Counted from the stretch's first letter, positions 1 through 9,012 are shown. The stretch is 14,106 nucleotides of DNA from Sutterella parvirubra YIT 11816 (GCF_000250875.1 NZ_JH604995.1:1694-15799); one strand, 5' to 3'. The notes: a model not told the origin generated them from the letters alone. Program-made: numbers and translations.

Positions 1-1414
<1,414 letters not shown>

Positions 1415-1467
1415 CCGACGTGAGGTCGGCCTGGGAAGAGGGCCCCGCGGGGGTGCTTCTTCCCGGG
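1415..1467 (+). other. Two tandem hairpins in the serS 3' region
   Basis: Directly after the serS stop, bases 1415-1419 pair with 1425-1429. Bases 1430-1439 then pair with 1458-1467 (ten pairs, one G-T), with a further C/G-rich inner stem. No T tract follows immediately. They probably protect the 3' end of the serS mRNA or assist termination at the hairpin at 1480-1518. Confidence 0.4.
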
Positions 1468-1479
1468 TACAAGGCTCAG

Positions 1480-1525
1480 AAGAGGCGCGCCGAAACATTT
1501 TTTTTCGCCGCGCCTCTTGCTTTTT
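1480..1525 (+). terminator. Intrinsic terminator of serS
   Basis: Ten perfect pairs join 1480-1489 with 1509-1518. The stem continues as five more pairs (1491-1495 with 1503-1507) past one C-C mismatch, and is followed by GC and TTTTT at 1521-1525. An eight-T run (1498-1505) lies in the hairpin interior. The 3' arm overlaps the proposed -35 of the tRNA-Ser promoter. Confidence 0.75.
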
Positions 1526-1545
1526 CCCGGGGGCCTCTGTATAGT
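1517..1545 (+). promoter_or_regulatory. Sigma70-type promoter of tRNA-Ser
   Basis: TTGCTT at 1517-1522 and TATAGT at 1540-1545 are separated by exactly 17 bases. Transcription would start near 1552, about 11 bases before the mature tRNA 5' end at 1563. The -35 overlaps the 3' arm and T tail of the serS terminator. Confidence 0.6.
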
Positions 1546-1562
1546 TCGTCTTCTCTCGACAC

Positions 1563-1653
1563 GGAAGGGTGGCAGAGAGGTCGAATGCGCCGGACTCGAA
1601 ATCCGGTATACGGTTATACCGTATCGTGGGTTCGAATCCCACCCCTTCCGCCA
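1563..1653 (+). tRNA. tRNA-Ser (anticodon CGA)
   Basis: Class II tRNA that reads UCG codons. The acceptor stem pairs 1563-1569 with 1643-1649, followed by discriminator G1650 and an encoded CCA at 1651-1653. The anticodon stem pairs 1590-1594 with 1602-1606, and the seven-base loop CTCGAAA puts CGA at 1597-1599. The T stem pairs 1626-1630 with 1638-1642 around TTCGAAT. Between anticodon and T arms lies the long variable arm of serine tRNAs, a perfect seven-pair stem (ATACGGT with ACCGTAT) around a three-base loop. All stems are intact, so the gene looks functional. It sits 149 bases downstream of serS. Confidence 0.97.
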
Positions 1654-1667
1654 GTTGATACCAAGAG

Positions 1668-1702
1668 ATCCCGAGCTTCGACGCTTGGGATTTTTTGTTT
1701 TT
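1668..1702 (+). terminator. Intrinsic terminator of tRNA-Ser
   Basis: Nine pairs join 1668-1676 with 1683-1691 (one G-T) around a six-base loop, followed by TTTTTGTTTTT. It lies 15 bases beyond the CCA end, the expected position for a monocistronic tRNA gene. Confidence 0.85.
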
Positions 1703-1750
1703 GAACGGTGCCGGACGCCGGGTTTGGAAGACCCTCCGGCCCAACCGTCA

Positions 1751-1756
1751 TAGAAT
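1751..1756 (+). promoter_or_regulatory. Possible rluB -10 box (TAGAAT)
   Basis: TAGAAT followed by CCC, about 115 bases before the rluB start. A TTGGAA-like -35 at 1724-1729 is 21 bases away, too far to be convincing. The call rests mainly on the -10 and its similarity to the boxes before serS and the rimP leader. Confidence 0.35.
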
Positions 1757-1767
1757 CCCAAGCAGTT

Positions 1768-1856
1768 CGGGAAGCATCCGGCTTCCCGCATCACACTCGG
1801 GGCCGCACCAGGCCCCGCACGCCGCACGGCGCCCGCGAGGGTTCCCGGTTCGCGGG
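1768..1856 (+). promoter_or_regulatory. Hairpin-rich 5' leader of rluB
   Basis: Four hairpins follow one another: 1768-1775 with 1781-1788 (eight pairs), 1799-1804 with 1811-1816, 1820-1823 with 1828-1831, and 1832-1838 with 1850-1856 (seven pairs). The last ends one base before the Shine-Dalgarno GAGGAG at 1858-1863. Such a chain could control translation or stability of the rluB mRNA. No T tract is present, so it is not a terminator. Confidence 0.4.
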
Positions 1857-1869
1857 TGAGGAGTTCATC

Positions 1870-3120
1870 GTGAATAAACCCAATCGTCAGCGCCCGGCCG
1901 CCGGGCGTCCCGCCTCGAAGCGCACGCCGTTCCGCCGTCCCGAAGGGCCCCGGAAGGCCCAGGGGCGCTCGAGCCACGCCATGGATCCGCAGGCCGCCTT
2001 TGAAGAAGTGCGCGGGCTTGCCGACCGCCCCATTGCGCTTGAAATCGTCGACCGAGCCCGCCGCATGAAGACGCCGGAGCTCCCGACGGAAAAGCTCCAG
2101 AAGGCCCTGGCTGACGCCGGCCTCGGCTCGCGCCGCGAAATGGAGCGTTTGATTGAATCCGGCGTCGTCACCGTCAACGGGAAGACCGCCGCTTTGGGCG
2201 AGCGCGTCACCGCCGCGGATGCGGTCCGCGTCGAAGGCCGCCTCGTCCACCGCAGGAGCCTGGAAGAAAAGACCCCGCGCGTTCTCATGTACCACAAGGT
2301 GGCGGGCGAGATCGTCTCCCGCGACGACCCCGAGGGCCGTCCCTCGGTATTCGACCACCTCCCGCGCGTCCCCGGCGCCCGCTGGGTGGCGGTGGGTCGC
2401 CTCGACTTCAATACGGAAGGCTTGCTGCTCTTTACGACCTCGGGGTCCCTCGCCAACCGCTTGATGCACCCCCGTTGGGAGATCGAACGCGAATACGCCG
2501 TGCGCGTGATCGGCGAACTTGAAGCCGAATCGATGCAGGCGCTCCGCACGGGCGTCGAATTGGAGGACGGTCCCGCGCGCTTTGACGACCTCATCGACGA
2601 AGGCGGCACGGGCACGAACCACTGGTACCGCGTCAAGATCCGCGAAGGCCGCAACCGCGAGGTGCGCCGCATGTTCGAAGCCGTGGGGACCACCGTCTCG
2701 CGCCTCATCCGCGTGCGCTACGGCGCGGTGTCGCTCCCGAAGTCGCTCCCCCGCGGGAAGAAGATGGAGTTGACCCCGGAAGAAGTCCGCGCCTGGATGC
2801 TCGACTTGAAGGACGCCGAAGAAAAGCAGGGCGCCGCGATCGAGCGCCGCGCCGAAAAGAAGAAGGCCGAAAAGGCGCAGCTTCGCGCCGAAGGCCGCGT
2901 GCTCACCTCTTCCTGGTCGAAGGCCCGCGAAGAGGCGAAGGCCAAGACCGAGGAAGAAGCGCCCAGGAAGGTCCAGGCCCCGAAGCGTTCGACAACGGGC
3001 AAGCGCGGGGACCGCAGCGGCGTCCCCTTCAAGGAAAAGCGCGACATGAGCGACCGCCCGACGCAGGGCCGCCGCCCCGGTGCGCGCGGTCCCAAGAAGG
3101 GCGGTCCGGCCGACCGCTGA
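1870..3120 (+). CDS. rluB: 23S rRNA pseudouridine synthase, RsuA/RluB family
   Basis: Predicted to isomerise one uridine of 23S rRNA (U2605 in E. coli for RluB) to pseudouridine. The GTG at 1870 has GAGGAG six bases upstream; the frame stays open further upstream without start support. The 416-residue product has a basic disordered N-terminus (1 to about 70) and an S4 RNA-binding domain (about 72-130) beginning [20 protein letters not shown]. The catalytic domain carries [13 protein letters not shown] with catalytic Asp179 and later the family motif [14 protein letters not shown]. The Lys/Arg/Glu-rich tail ends in [10 protein letters not shown] and is longer than in many relatives; charged tails of this kind are common in Burkholderiales RluB. 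Substrate is inferred from family and synteny; RluE or RluF activity is less likely. Confidence 0.9.
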   Translation: MNKPNRQRPAAGRPASKRTPFRRPEGPRKAQGRSSHAMDPQAAFEEVRGLADRPIALEIVDRARRMKTPELPTEKLQKALADAGLGSRREMERLIESGVVTVNGKTAALGERVTAADAVRVEGRLVHRRSLEEKTPRVLMYHKVAGEIVSRDDPEGRPSVFDHLPRVPGARWVAVGRLDFNTEGLLLFTTSGSLANRLMHPRWEIEREYAVRVIGELEAESMQALRTGVELEDGPARFDDLIDEGGTGTNHWYRVKIREGRNREVRRMFEAVGTTVSRLIRVRYGAVSLPKSLPRGKKMELTPEEVRAWMLDLKDAEEKQGAAIERRAEKKKAEKAQLRAEGRVLTSSWSKAREEAKAKTEEEAPRKVQAPKRSTTGKRGDRSGVPFKEKRDMSDRPTQGRRPGARGPKKGGPADR

Positions 3121-3143
3121 GCCCCGGGGGAAGGATGAAAAAC

Positions 3144-3172
3144 ACGGCCCCCGCGCTTGCAGTGGGGGCCGT
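3144..3172 (+). terminator. Hairpin terminator-like element after rluB
   Basis: Nine perfect pairs join 3144-3152 with 3164-3172 around an 11-base loop. The tail is CTTCCCCT, so the U tract is weak. An A-rich run (GAAAAA) precedes it. The -35 of the next promoter lies in its loop. Confidence 0.55.
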
Positions 3173-3185
3173 CTTCCCCTAAAAT
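3157..3185 (+). promoter_or_regulatory. Sigma70-type promoter of the rimP leader / small RNA
   Basis: TTGCAG at 3157-3162 and TAAAAT at 3180-3185 are separated by exactly 17 bases, giving a start near 3192. The bases between -10 and start (CACGGCG) are GC-rich, like discriminators of stringently controlled ribosomal promoters; that regulatory reading is inference. The -35 lies in the loop of the preceding terminator hairpin. Confidence 0.65.
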
Positions 3186-3191
3186 CACGGC

Positions 3192-3471
3192 GTTCATCGA
3201 TCGGTGCATGATTTCCCGCCCATACGCTTGCGGGCGGCGTGCCCCGGGGCTTCTCAGTGAAGCCCGACGGCGAGTCCCGATCGATCGTATGCTTTGCGGC
3301 GTCCGACCGGCCCCCGCAGCGTCGCCCCGATAGGGCGTTGACGCCGGGAGCGGCCGGTAGAGGAAGGTGACGCCACCCAGGCTGTCGGAAGACCCTGCGC
3401 TTCGAGGGAAGCGCACCGGTCGGACGGTCCGGGTTCATGTGAAATGGGCATTTCGGTGCCCATTTTTTTTT
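3192..3471 (+). ncRNA. Structured leader RNA / attenuator or small RNA upstream of rimP
   Basis: The interval runs from a good promoter to a strong intrinsic terminator and holds no credible gene. It folds into two domains. Domain 1 is closed by nine perfect pairs (3196-3204 with 3277-3285) and contains CCGCCC/GGGCGG (3216-3221 with 3232-3237) and a seven-pair hairpin (GGGCTTC with GAAGCCC around TCAGT). Domain 2 is closed by eleven perfect pairs (3300-3310 with 3416-3426). It contains GCGTC/GACGC with an inner GCCC/GGGC and a seven-pair hairpin (TGCGCTT with AAGCGCA). No promoter is evident between the terminator and rimP, so a cis attenuator of the rimP-nusA-infB operon is the favoured reading. 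An independent RNA of about 280 nt is the alternative. I do not recognise it as 6S, SRP, tmRNA or RNase P RNA. Confidence 0.6.
3442..3471 (+). terminator. Intrinsic terminator before rimP
   Basis: Nine perfect pairs join AAATGGGCA (3442-3450) with TGCCCATTT (3457-3465) around TTTCGG. The Ts run from 3463 to 3471, nine in a row. It is one of the most canonical terminators in the window, and it lies 63 bases upstream of the rimP start with no clear promoter in between. Confidence 0.9.
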
Positions 3472-3475
3472 AATG

Positions 3476-3510
3476 GTCCGCACGCCGACCGGAAGGTCGG
3501 CCGGGCGGAC
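3476..3510 (+). promoter_or_regulatory. Hairpin just upstream of the rimP ribosome-binding region
   Basis: GTCCGC (3476-3481) pairs with GCGGAC (3505-3510). Inside, seven pairs join 3484-3490 with 3495-3501 around a GGAA tetraloop. Its CCGACCGG (3485-3492) repeats the 5' arm of the domain 2 stem at 3303-3310, allowing alternative pairing. It ends just before the purine-rich GGAAAGGA at 3513-3520. Confidence 0.5.
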
Positions 3511-3534
3511 GTGGAAAGGATAGAACACACGCTT

Positions 3535-4092
3535 ATGACTCAATCCGGAGCGCTGAACGACATCGTCGAACGCACCGTCGAGGGGATGGGCTACGAGTTC
3601 GTCGAACTCGAACGCCTCGCCCGCGGCCTCGTGCGCGTGACGATCGACACCGAGGCCGAAGGCGGCATCTCGCTTGAAGACTGCGAACGCGTGAGCGACC
3701 AGCTCTCGCACCTCTTCACCGTGGAGGATGTCCCGTACGAACGCCTTGAAGTGTCGTCTCCCGGCGTGGAGCGCCCTCTGAAGCGCGCCCGCGACTGGAA
3801 GCGCTTCGCGGGTGAGCTCGTGCACGCGGAGCTCTTCGCGCCCTTGAAGGCCGAAGGCTTTCCCGAAGCGGGCCGCCGCCGTCTCGAAGGCCGCCTGATC
3901 GGCATCGAAGGCGAATCCGGAGCCGAAGTCGTGACGTTCGACTACTTTGAAGTCCAAGTGGCCCGCACGCCGCGCGACGCGGCGCGCGCCCGCAAACAGA
4001 AAACCGAGGGGGCGGCTCCGGTGCGCGTGACGTTCGCGCTCGCGGACGTCGACCGCGCCCATCTCATCGCTCAGCTGAACTTTAAGGGGTAA
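3535..4092 (+). CDS. rimP: Ribosome maturation factor RimP
   Basis: Assists assembly of the 30S ribosomal subunit; cytosolic. The 185-residue product shows the family signature [20 protein letters not shown] near residue 75 and the N-terminal segment [17 protein letters not shown]. It is longer than E. coli RimP (150) mainly because of charged insertions in the C-terminal SH3-like domain, around [12 protein letters not shown]. The ATG at 3535 fits family N-termini; the nearest purine-rich site, AGGA at 3517-3520, is 14 bases away, so ribosome binding looks weak. The same frame is open upstream to a GTG at 3367, but that extension translates the terminator and is rejected. It is the first gene of the rimP-nusA-infB-rbfA-truB operon, four bases before nusA. 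Confidence 0.95.
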   Translation: MTQSGALNDIVERTVEGMGYEFVELERLARGLVRVTIDTEAEGGISLEDCERVSDQLSHLFTVEDVPYERLEVSSPGVERPLKRARDWKRFAGELVHAELFAPLKAEGFPEAGRRRLEGRLIGIEGESGAEVVTFDYFEVQVARTPRDAARARKQKTEGAAPVRVTFALADVDRAHLIAQLNFKG

Positions 4093-4096
4093 CACC

Positions 4097-5587
4097 GTGA
4101 ACTGCCGTGAAATGCTTGAACTCGTGGACGTGCTCGCCCGCGAGAAGAACGTGGAGAAGGACGTGGTCTTCGGCGTCCTTGAGCTTGCGCTCGCGAGCGC
4201 CGTGAAGCGCGCCCGCTTCCCCGGCGTCGACGCCGACGTGGTCGTCTTGGTCGACCGCGCCACGGGTGAATTCACCGCGCTTCGCCGCTGGCTCGTCGTC
4301 GCCGACGAAGAGGGCCTCGCCGAACCGGACCGTCAGGAGATGTTCTCCGACATCCACGACGAGTTCCCCGACCTCAATGTGGGCGACTACCTCGAGCGCC
4401 CGATCGACAACGTCGACATCGACAGCGCCGGCCGCCGCTTCGCCCAGGACGCGAAGCAGGTGATCCTGCAGCGCCTGCGTGACGCGGAGCGCGAGCAGAT
4501 CCTGAAGGAATTCCTCGAAAAGAACGAAACGATCGTCACCGGCACGATCAAGCGCATGGACAAGGGCGACGCGATCGTCGAGATCGACCGCCTCGAAGCG
4601 CGCCTGCCGCGCAACCAGATGATCCCGCGCGAAAACATGCGTACGGGCGACCGTGTCCGCGCCTACGTCGACCACGTGGGCGAAACGCCCAAGGGCCGCA
4701 CGGTCATCCTCTCGCGCACCTCGCCCGAATTCGTGAAGAAGCTCTTTGAACTCGAAGTGCCCGAAATCGAAGAAGGCATCATCGAGATCAAGGCCGCCGC
4801 GCGCGACCCCGGCCTTCGCGCCAAGATCGCCGTCACGTCCCACGACCGCCGCGTCGACCCGATCGGCACCTGCATCGGCATGCGGGGTTCCCGCGTGAAC
4901 GCCGTGACGTCGGAGCTTTCGGGTGAACGCATCGACATCGTCGTCTGGAGCGAAGACCCCGCGCAGTTCGTCGTGGGGGCGCTGGAACCCGCCAAGGTGA
5001 GCTCCATCGTCATGCTCGAAGAAACGCACACGATGGAAGTCGTCGTCGACGAAGAGAACCTCGCGGTCGCGATCGGCCGCGGCGGTCAGAACGTCCGCCT
5101 CGCGTCGGAATTGACCGGCTGGCAGATCAACATCATGACGCAGGCCGAAGCGAGCGAAAAGCGCGACGAAGAAACCGCGAAGATCCGCGCGGACTTCATG
5201 GCGAGCCTCGATATCGACGAAGCCGCCGCGAACGTCCTCATCGAAGAGGGCTTCAGCTCGGTCGAAGAAATCGCGTACGTGCCGGAGAAGGAACTCTTCG
5301 CGATCGAAGCGTTCGACCGCGACACGATCGAAGAACTCCGTCAGCGCGCCCGCAACAAGCTTTTGGCCGATGCGCTTGCCCGCGAAGAGAACCTCCGCAA
5401 GGCCGAGAAGGACTTCCTCGAATTGGACGGCATGGACAACGATCTCGCGAACAAGCTCGTGGCCCACGACGTGAAGACCTTGGACGAACTCGCCGAGCTC
5501 GCCACGGACGAGCTGGTTGAGATGACCGGGATCGACGAAGAACGCGCCAAGAAGCTCATCACGGGCGCCCGCGCCCACTGGTTCTGA
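4097..5587 (+). CDS. nusA: Transcription termination/antitermination factor NusA
   Basis: Binds RNA polymerase and nascent RNA, modulating pausing, intrinsic termination and antitermination. The 496-residue product has the RNAP-binding N-terminal domain (1 to about 125), an S1 domain (about 135-200, [20 protein letters not shown]), KH1 with GMRG at 261-264 and KH2 with GRGG at 327-330. Two C-terminal acidic helix-hairpin repeats follow (about 370-425 and 440-496), as in gamma- and betaproteobacteria. The GTG at 4097 is preceded by AAGGGG at 4084-4089, overlapping the rimP stop region; only four bases separate the genes, implying coupling. In E. coli NusA represses its own operon through leader termination, which makes the terminator before rimP a plausible control point here. 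Confidence 0.97.
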   Translation: MNCREMLELVDVLAREKNVEKDVVFGVLELALASAVKRARFPGVDADVVVLVDRATGEFTALRRWLVVADEEGLAEPDRQEMFSDIHDEFPDLNVGDYLERPIDNVDIDSAGRRFAQDAKQVILQRLRDAEREQILKEFLEKNETIVTGTIKRMDKGDAIVEIDRLEARLPRNQMIPRENMRTGDRVRAYVDHVGETPKGRTVILSRTSPEFVKKLFELEVPEIEEGIIEIKAAARDPGLRAKIAVTSHDRRVDPIGTCIGMRGSRVNAVTSELSGERIDIVVWSEDPAQFVVGALEPAKVSSIVMLEETHTMEVVVDEENLAVAIGRGGQNVRLASELTGWQINIMTQAEASEKRDEETAKIRADFMASLDIDEAAANVLIEEGFSSVEEIAYVPEKELFAIEAFDRDTIEELRQRARNKLLADALAREENLRKAEKDFLELDGMDNDLANKLVAHDVKTLDELAELATDELVEMTGIDEERAKKLITGARAHWF

Positions 5588-5713
5588 GCCGCGCATTGAA
5601 ATGAACGCCAGGCCGTGCGGGGCGCAGGGATCGATCCCGAACGAGGATCTCCCCGCGCTCCCGGCCTACCGGCGGGGCTTGAAAAGCCGCCGCCGAAGGA
5701 GAAAAGAATATCC
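5588..5713 (+). promoter_or_regulatory. Structured nusA-infB spacer
   Basis: This 126-base gap is the largest inside the operon. It holds a perfect 12-base palindrome GGGATCGATCCC (5627-5638) flanked by GCGGGG and CCCCGC arms, then a GC-rich imperfect hairpin (GGCGGGGCTT with AAGCCGCCGCC). AAGGAG at 5696-5701 precedes infB. No clear promoter or T tract is seen; it probably serves as a structured infB 5' leader. Confidence 0.35.
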
Positions 5714-8575
5714 ATGAGCAAAACGGTGAATGAATTCGCGCAGGAGCTGAAGGTCCCGGTGAAGACCCTCCTCGACCAACTCCGCGCCGCCGGCGTGCAC
5801 AAGACGAACGAAACCGATGAGCTGAGCGACGAGGACAAGAGCCGTCTTCTCGACAGCCTGCGCGCCGAGCGCACGCCCACGCAGCGGAAGATCACGGTGA
5901 CGCGCAAGGAAACGAGCGTCATCAAGCAGAGCGACGGCTCGGGGCGCGCCCACACGATTCAGGTCGAAGTGCGCCGCAAGCGCGTCTTCGTGAAGAACCC
6001 GCAGGTCGTTGCCGAAGAAGAAGCCCGCCGCGCCCGCGAAGCCGCGGAGGCGTCCGACGCCGCCGCGGCGCGTGAAGCGGAAGCCCGCGCCAAGGCCGAA
6101 GCCGAACGACTCGCCAAGGAAGAGGCCGAACGCCGTGCGAAGGCGGAGGCGGAAGCCCGCGCCAAGGCCGAGGCCGAGCGCCTTGAAGCCGAACGCCGCG
6201 CCAAGGAAGAGGCCGAGCGCCGTGCGGCGGAAGCCGCCCGCGCCGCCGAAGAGGCGAAGGCCCGTGAAGAAGCCCTCAGGAACCAGAGCGACGAAGCCGC
6301 CTTGAAGGCCGCGCAGCGCGCGGCCGAAAAGGCGAAGCTCGACGCCGAAGTGGCCCAGGCCACCGCAAAACGTATGGAACAGGAAGCCCAGCGCCGGGAA
6401 GAGGCGCGCCGCAAGGCCGAAGAAGAAGCCCGCAAGATCCGTGAAATGATGAACCGCAAGGCGGGCGTCATGACGGCGAAGAAGCCCCAGCGCCCCGAAA
6501 AGGCCGAGGCCGACAAGGCGGAGAAGAACGAGAAGGCGAAGCCCGACCAGCGTCAGGACGAGAAGCGCCAGCAGCAGGCGAAGAAGCCCGCCGCCGGTCA
6601 GGCTCAGCAGCCGGCGTCCACGGAGAAGAAGGGTCATCCCGCCGACAAGAAGAAGTCGCAGAACCGCGGCGGCCGTTGGGACGACGACAACCAGAAGCGC
6701 CGCGTCATCAAGACGCGCGGCGAAGACGACTCGCAGGGCTTCCGCACCGCGCGCGGCCGCCGCAGCCAGGACCGTCACCGTCAGGGTGAGCTGATGCCGC
6801 AGCAGCCGCAGGAACCGATCGTGCGCGAAGTGCAGGTCCCCGAGACGATCTCGGTCGCCGACCTCGCCCACAAGATGAGCGTCAAGGCGACGGAAGTGAT
6901 CAAGACTCTCATGCTGATGGGTCAGATGGTCACGATCAACCAGATGCTCGACCAAGACACCGCGATGTTGGTCGTCGAAGAAATGGGCCACAAGGCCTTC
7001 GCCGCGAAGGCGGACGACCCCGAAGCGCTTCTCGGCGAATTGGCCGAACAGGAACACTTCCCCGAACTCCCGCGTCCCCCGGTCGTCACGATCATGGGTC
7101 ACGTCGACCACGGGAAGACCTCGCTTCTCGACTACATCCGCCGCGCGAAGGTCGCCGCGGGTGAAGCGGGCGGCATCACGCAGCACATCGGTGCGTACCA
7201 CGTGAAGACGCCGCGCGGCATCGTCACGTTCCTCGACACCCCGGGCCACGAAGCCTTCACGGCGATGCGCGCCCGCGGCGCCCAGGCGACCGACATCGTC
7301 ATTCTCGTGGTGGCGGCGGACGACGGCGTCATGCCCCAGACGAAGGAAGCGATCTCGCACGCCCGTGCGGCGGGCGTCCCGCTCGTGGTCGCCATCAACA
7401 AGATCGACAAGCCCGAAGCGAACCCGGACCGCGTGAAGCAGGAACTCGTGGCGAACGAAGTCATGCCGGAAGAATGGGGCGGCGACGTGCCCTTCTGCCC
7501 GGTGTCGGCGAAGACCGGTCAGGGTGTGGACGAGCTTCTCGAAAACGTTCTTCTTCAGGCCGAAATGCTGGAATTGAAGGCCCCGGTCGAAGGCCGCGCC
7601 CGCGGTCTCGTCATCGAATCGCGCCTCGACAAGGGTCGCGGCCCTGTGGCGTCGATCCTCGTTCAGTCGGGGACGCTCCACCGCGGCGACGTCGTGTTGG
7701 TCGGCCAGGAATTCGGCCGCGTCCGTGCGATGATCAACGAACTCGGCAAGGCCCAGAACACGGCCGGCCCCTCGATCCCGGTTGAAATCCAGGGTCTTTC
7801 GGGCGTGCCGGGTGCGGGCGACGAAGTCATTGTGCTCAACGACGAACGCAAGGCGCGCGAAATCGCGCTCTTCCGTCAGGGCCAGTACCGCGACGTGAAG
7901 CTCGCGAAGGCGCACGCGACGAACCTCGCCAACCTCTTCAGCGACGTGGGCGAAGGCGAAGTGAAGACGCTCCCGTTGATCATCAAGGCGGACGTTCAGG
8001 GCTCGCAGGAAGCGCTCATTCACGCGCTCACGAAGCTCTCCACCGACGAAGTGCGCGTTTCCGTCGTGCACGCCGCGGTGGGCGGCATCAGCGAGTCGGA
8101 CGTCAACCTCGCGGCCGCCTCGAAGGGCGTGATCCTGGGCTTCAACGTCCGTGCCGACGCGCAGGCCCGTAAGCTCGCCGAAAACGAAGGCATCGACATC
8201 CGCTACTACAACATCATCTACGACGCCGTGGATGACGTGAAGGCGGCCCTGGGCGGCATGCTCTCTCCGGAAGTCCGCGAAACCCCGATCGGTCTCGTCG
8301 AAATCCGCCAGATCATCCGCGTCCCGAAGGTGGGCAACATCGCGGGCTGCCGCGTCTTGGAAGGCGCGGTCCGCCGCAACGCGTCGGTGCGCCTCCTTCG
8401 CGACAACGTCGTCATCTGGACGGGCGAACTCGCCTCCCTCAAGCACTTCAAGGACGACGTCCGCGAAGTGAAGGCCGGGAACGAGTGCGGTCTGTCGCTC
8501 AAGGGCTATGAAGACATCCGCGAACTCGATCAGCTCGAAGTCTTCGAGGTGACCGAAGTCGCCCGCACGCTCTAA
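5714..8575 (+). CDS. infB: Translation initiation factor IF-2
   Basis: GTPase that delivers initiator fMet-tRNA to the 30S subunit and promotes subunit joining. The 953-residue product opens with an IF2-N domain ([20 protein letters not shown]). A long Ala/Glu/Arg/Lys-rich linker follows (about 95-330), then a second IF2-N domain (about 375-430). The G domain carries GHVDHGKTS at 462-470, DTPGH at 508-512 and NKID at 562-565. Domain II and the C1/C2 domains follow, with the fMet-binding [11 protein letters not shown] near the end. The ATG at 5714 is chosen because the protein then begins directly with the conserved domain; AAGGAG lies 12 bases upstream. The frame is open further upstream without family similarity. 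The linker contains a tandem duplication (see the repeat entry). The gene is intact. Confidence 0.97.
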   Translation: MSKTVNEFAQELKVPVKTLLDQLRAAGVHKTNETDELSDEDKSRLLDSLRAERTPTQRKITVTRKETSVIKQSDGSGRAHTIQVEVRRKRVFVKNPQVVAEEEARRAREAAEASDAAAAREAEARAKAEAERLAKEEAERRAKAEAEARAKAEAERLEAERRAKEEAERRAAEAARAAEEAKAREEALRNQSDEAALKAAQRAAEKAKLDAEVAQATAKRMEQEAQRREEARRKAEEEARKIREMMNRKAGVMTAKKPQRPEKAEADKAEKNEKAKPDQRQDEKRQQQAKKPAAGQAQQPASTEKKGHPADKKKSQNRGGRWDDDNQKRRVIKTRGEDDSQGFRTARGRRSQDRHRQGELMPQQPQEPIVREVQVPETISVADLAHKMSVKATEVIKTLMLMGQMVTINQMLDQDTAMLVVEEMGHKAFAAKADDPEALLGELAEQEHFPELPRPPVVTIMGHVDHGKTSLLDYIRRAKVAAGEAGGITQHIGAYHVKTPRGIVTFLDTPGHEAFTAMRARGAQATDIVILVVAADDGVMPQTKEAISHARAAGVPLVVAINKIDKPEANPDRVKQELVANEVMPEEWGGDVPFCPVSAKTGQGVDELLENVLLQAEMLELKAPVEGRARGLVIESRLDKGRGPVASILVQSGTLHRGDVVLVGQEFGRVRAMINELGKAQNTAGPSIPVEIQGLSGVPGAGDEVIVLNDERKAREIALFRQGQYRDVKLAKAHATNLANLFSDVGEGEVKTLPLIIKADVQGSQEALIHALTKLSTDEVRVSVVHAAVGGISESDVNLAAASKGVILGFNVRADAQARKLAENEGIDIRYYNIIYDAVDDVKAALGGMLSPEVRETPIGLVEIRQIIRVPKVGNIAGCRVLEGAVRRNASVRLLRDNVVIWTGELASLKHFKDDVREVKAGNECGLSLKGYEDIRELDQLEVFEVTEVARTL
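6080..6235 (+). repeat. Tandem 72-base duplication in the infB linker
   Basis: Two successive near-copies begin GAAGCCCGCGCCAAGGCCGA at 6080 and 6152. Both encode [11 protein letters not shown] followed, directly or after a short insert, by KEEAERRA. The copies differ mainly at third codon positions. This suggests an old duplication kept by selection for charged helix rather than recent slippage. Confidence 0.6.
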
Positions 8576-8589
8576 GCCGCATCCGGACG

Positions 8590-8630
8590 GCGCCGGTCCC
8601 GCTCCTCGGAGCGGACCGGCGCGGTTCTTT
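8590..8630 (+). terminator. Strong hairpin with U-rich tail between infB and rbfA
   Basis: About 13 to 15 pairs join 8590-8605 with 8608-8622 (one bulged C), followed by GGTTCTTT. The tail is too broken for efficient termination and no promoter follows before rbfA. It more likely causes partial termination, or protects the infB 3' end and lowers expression of rbfA-truB. Confidence 0.45.
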
Positions 8631-8644
8631 CTGAGGAACTCGAA

Positions 8645-9010
8645 TTGAAAGCCAAGAAACCCGGCCGCGCGCTCCGCGTCGCGGATCAGATCGCCAAGGA
8701 CCTCGCCGCGCTCATTCCGGTGGAGGTTCGTGACCCCCGCGTCGGCCTCGTGACGATCACGGGCTGCGAGGTGACCCCGGACTACGCCCACGCGAAGGTC
8801 TACTTCACGGTGCTGGGGCGCGAGCCCGAAGAGTGCGCCGAGGGGCTGAACGCCGCCGCGGGCATGCTCCGCAACCATCTTTTCAAGAATCTGCGCATCC
8901 ACACGGTGCCGACCCTTCACTTCACGCACGACGCGAGCGTCGCGAAGGGCTTCGAAATGGACGCGCTCATCAAGCGCGCCATGGCGGAAACGCCCGCGGG
9001 AGAGCGCTGA
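8645..9010 (+). CDS. rbfA: 30S ribosome-binding factor RbfA
   Basis: Late-stage 30S assembly factor that binds near helix 1 and the 3' end of 16S rRNA; KH-like fold. The 121-residue product shows the N-terminal RALRVADQIAKDLAALIP, the conserved DPRVGLVTITG and YAHAKVYFTVLG, and the length is typical. The start is a TTG at 8645 with GAGGAA at 8633-8638, six bases upstream; no ATG or GTG precedes the conserved region, so the rare start is well supported. It follows infB by 69 bases containing a strong hairpin and ends two bases before truB, so rbfA and truB are probably translationally coupled. Confidence 0.95.
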   Translation: MKAKKPGRALRVADQIAKDLAALIPVEVRDPRVGLVTITGCEVTPDYAHAKVYFTVLGREPEECAEGLNAAAGMLRNHLFKNLRIHTVPTLHFTHDASVAKGFEMDALIKRAMAETPAGER

Positions 9011-9012
9011 GG

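Noticed and set aside
1563..1653. The tRNA-Ser as an amber suppressor that would read the TAG in the LicC-like gene.
   Set aside because: Its anticodon is CGA, not CTA, so it reads UCG; known amber suppressors derived from this tRNA need a changed middle base.
3208..3333. A 41-codon leader ORF starting ATG ATT TCC within the rimP leader.
   Set aside because: No Shine-Dalgarno, Arg/Pro-rich composition expected of chance GC-rich sequence, and it crosses both structured domains.
3192..3471. Identification of the leader as 6S RNA, 4.5S SRP RNA, tmRNA or RNase P RNA.
   Set aside because: The conserved cores I would expect (SRP GGTCAGGTCCGGAAGG, RNase P GAGGAAAGTCC, the tmRNA tRNA-like ends, the 6S central bubble motifs) are not visible.
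3367..3534. N-terminal extension of RimP from a GTG at 3367 in the same frame.
   Set aside because: It would translate the domain 2 RNA stem and the terminator, has no properly spaced ribosome-binding site, and has no resemblance to RimP N-termini.
5666..8929. A very long open frame (over 1000 codons) antisense to infB, and similar long antisense frames over serS, rluB, nusA and typA.
   Set aside because: They mirror conserved genes, have odd Arg/His/Val/Asp-rich composition without recognisable domains, and arise because GC-rich codon usage rarely creates stops on the opposite strand.
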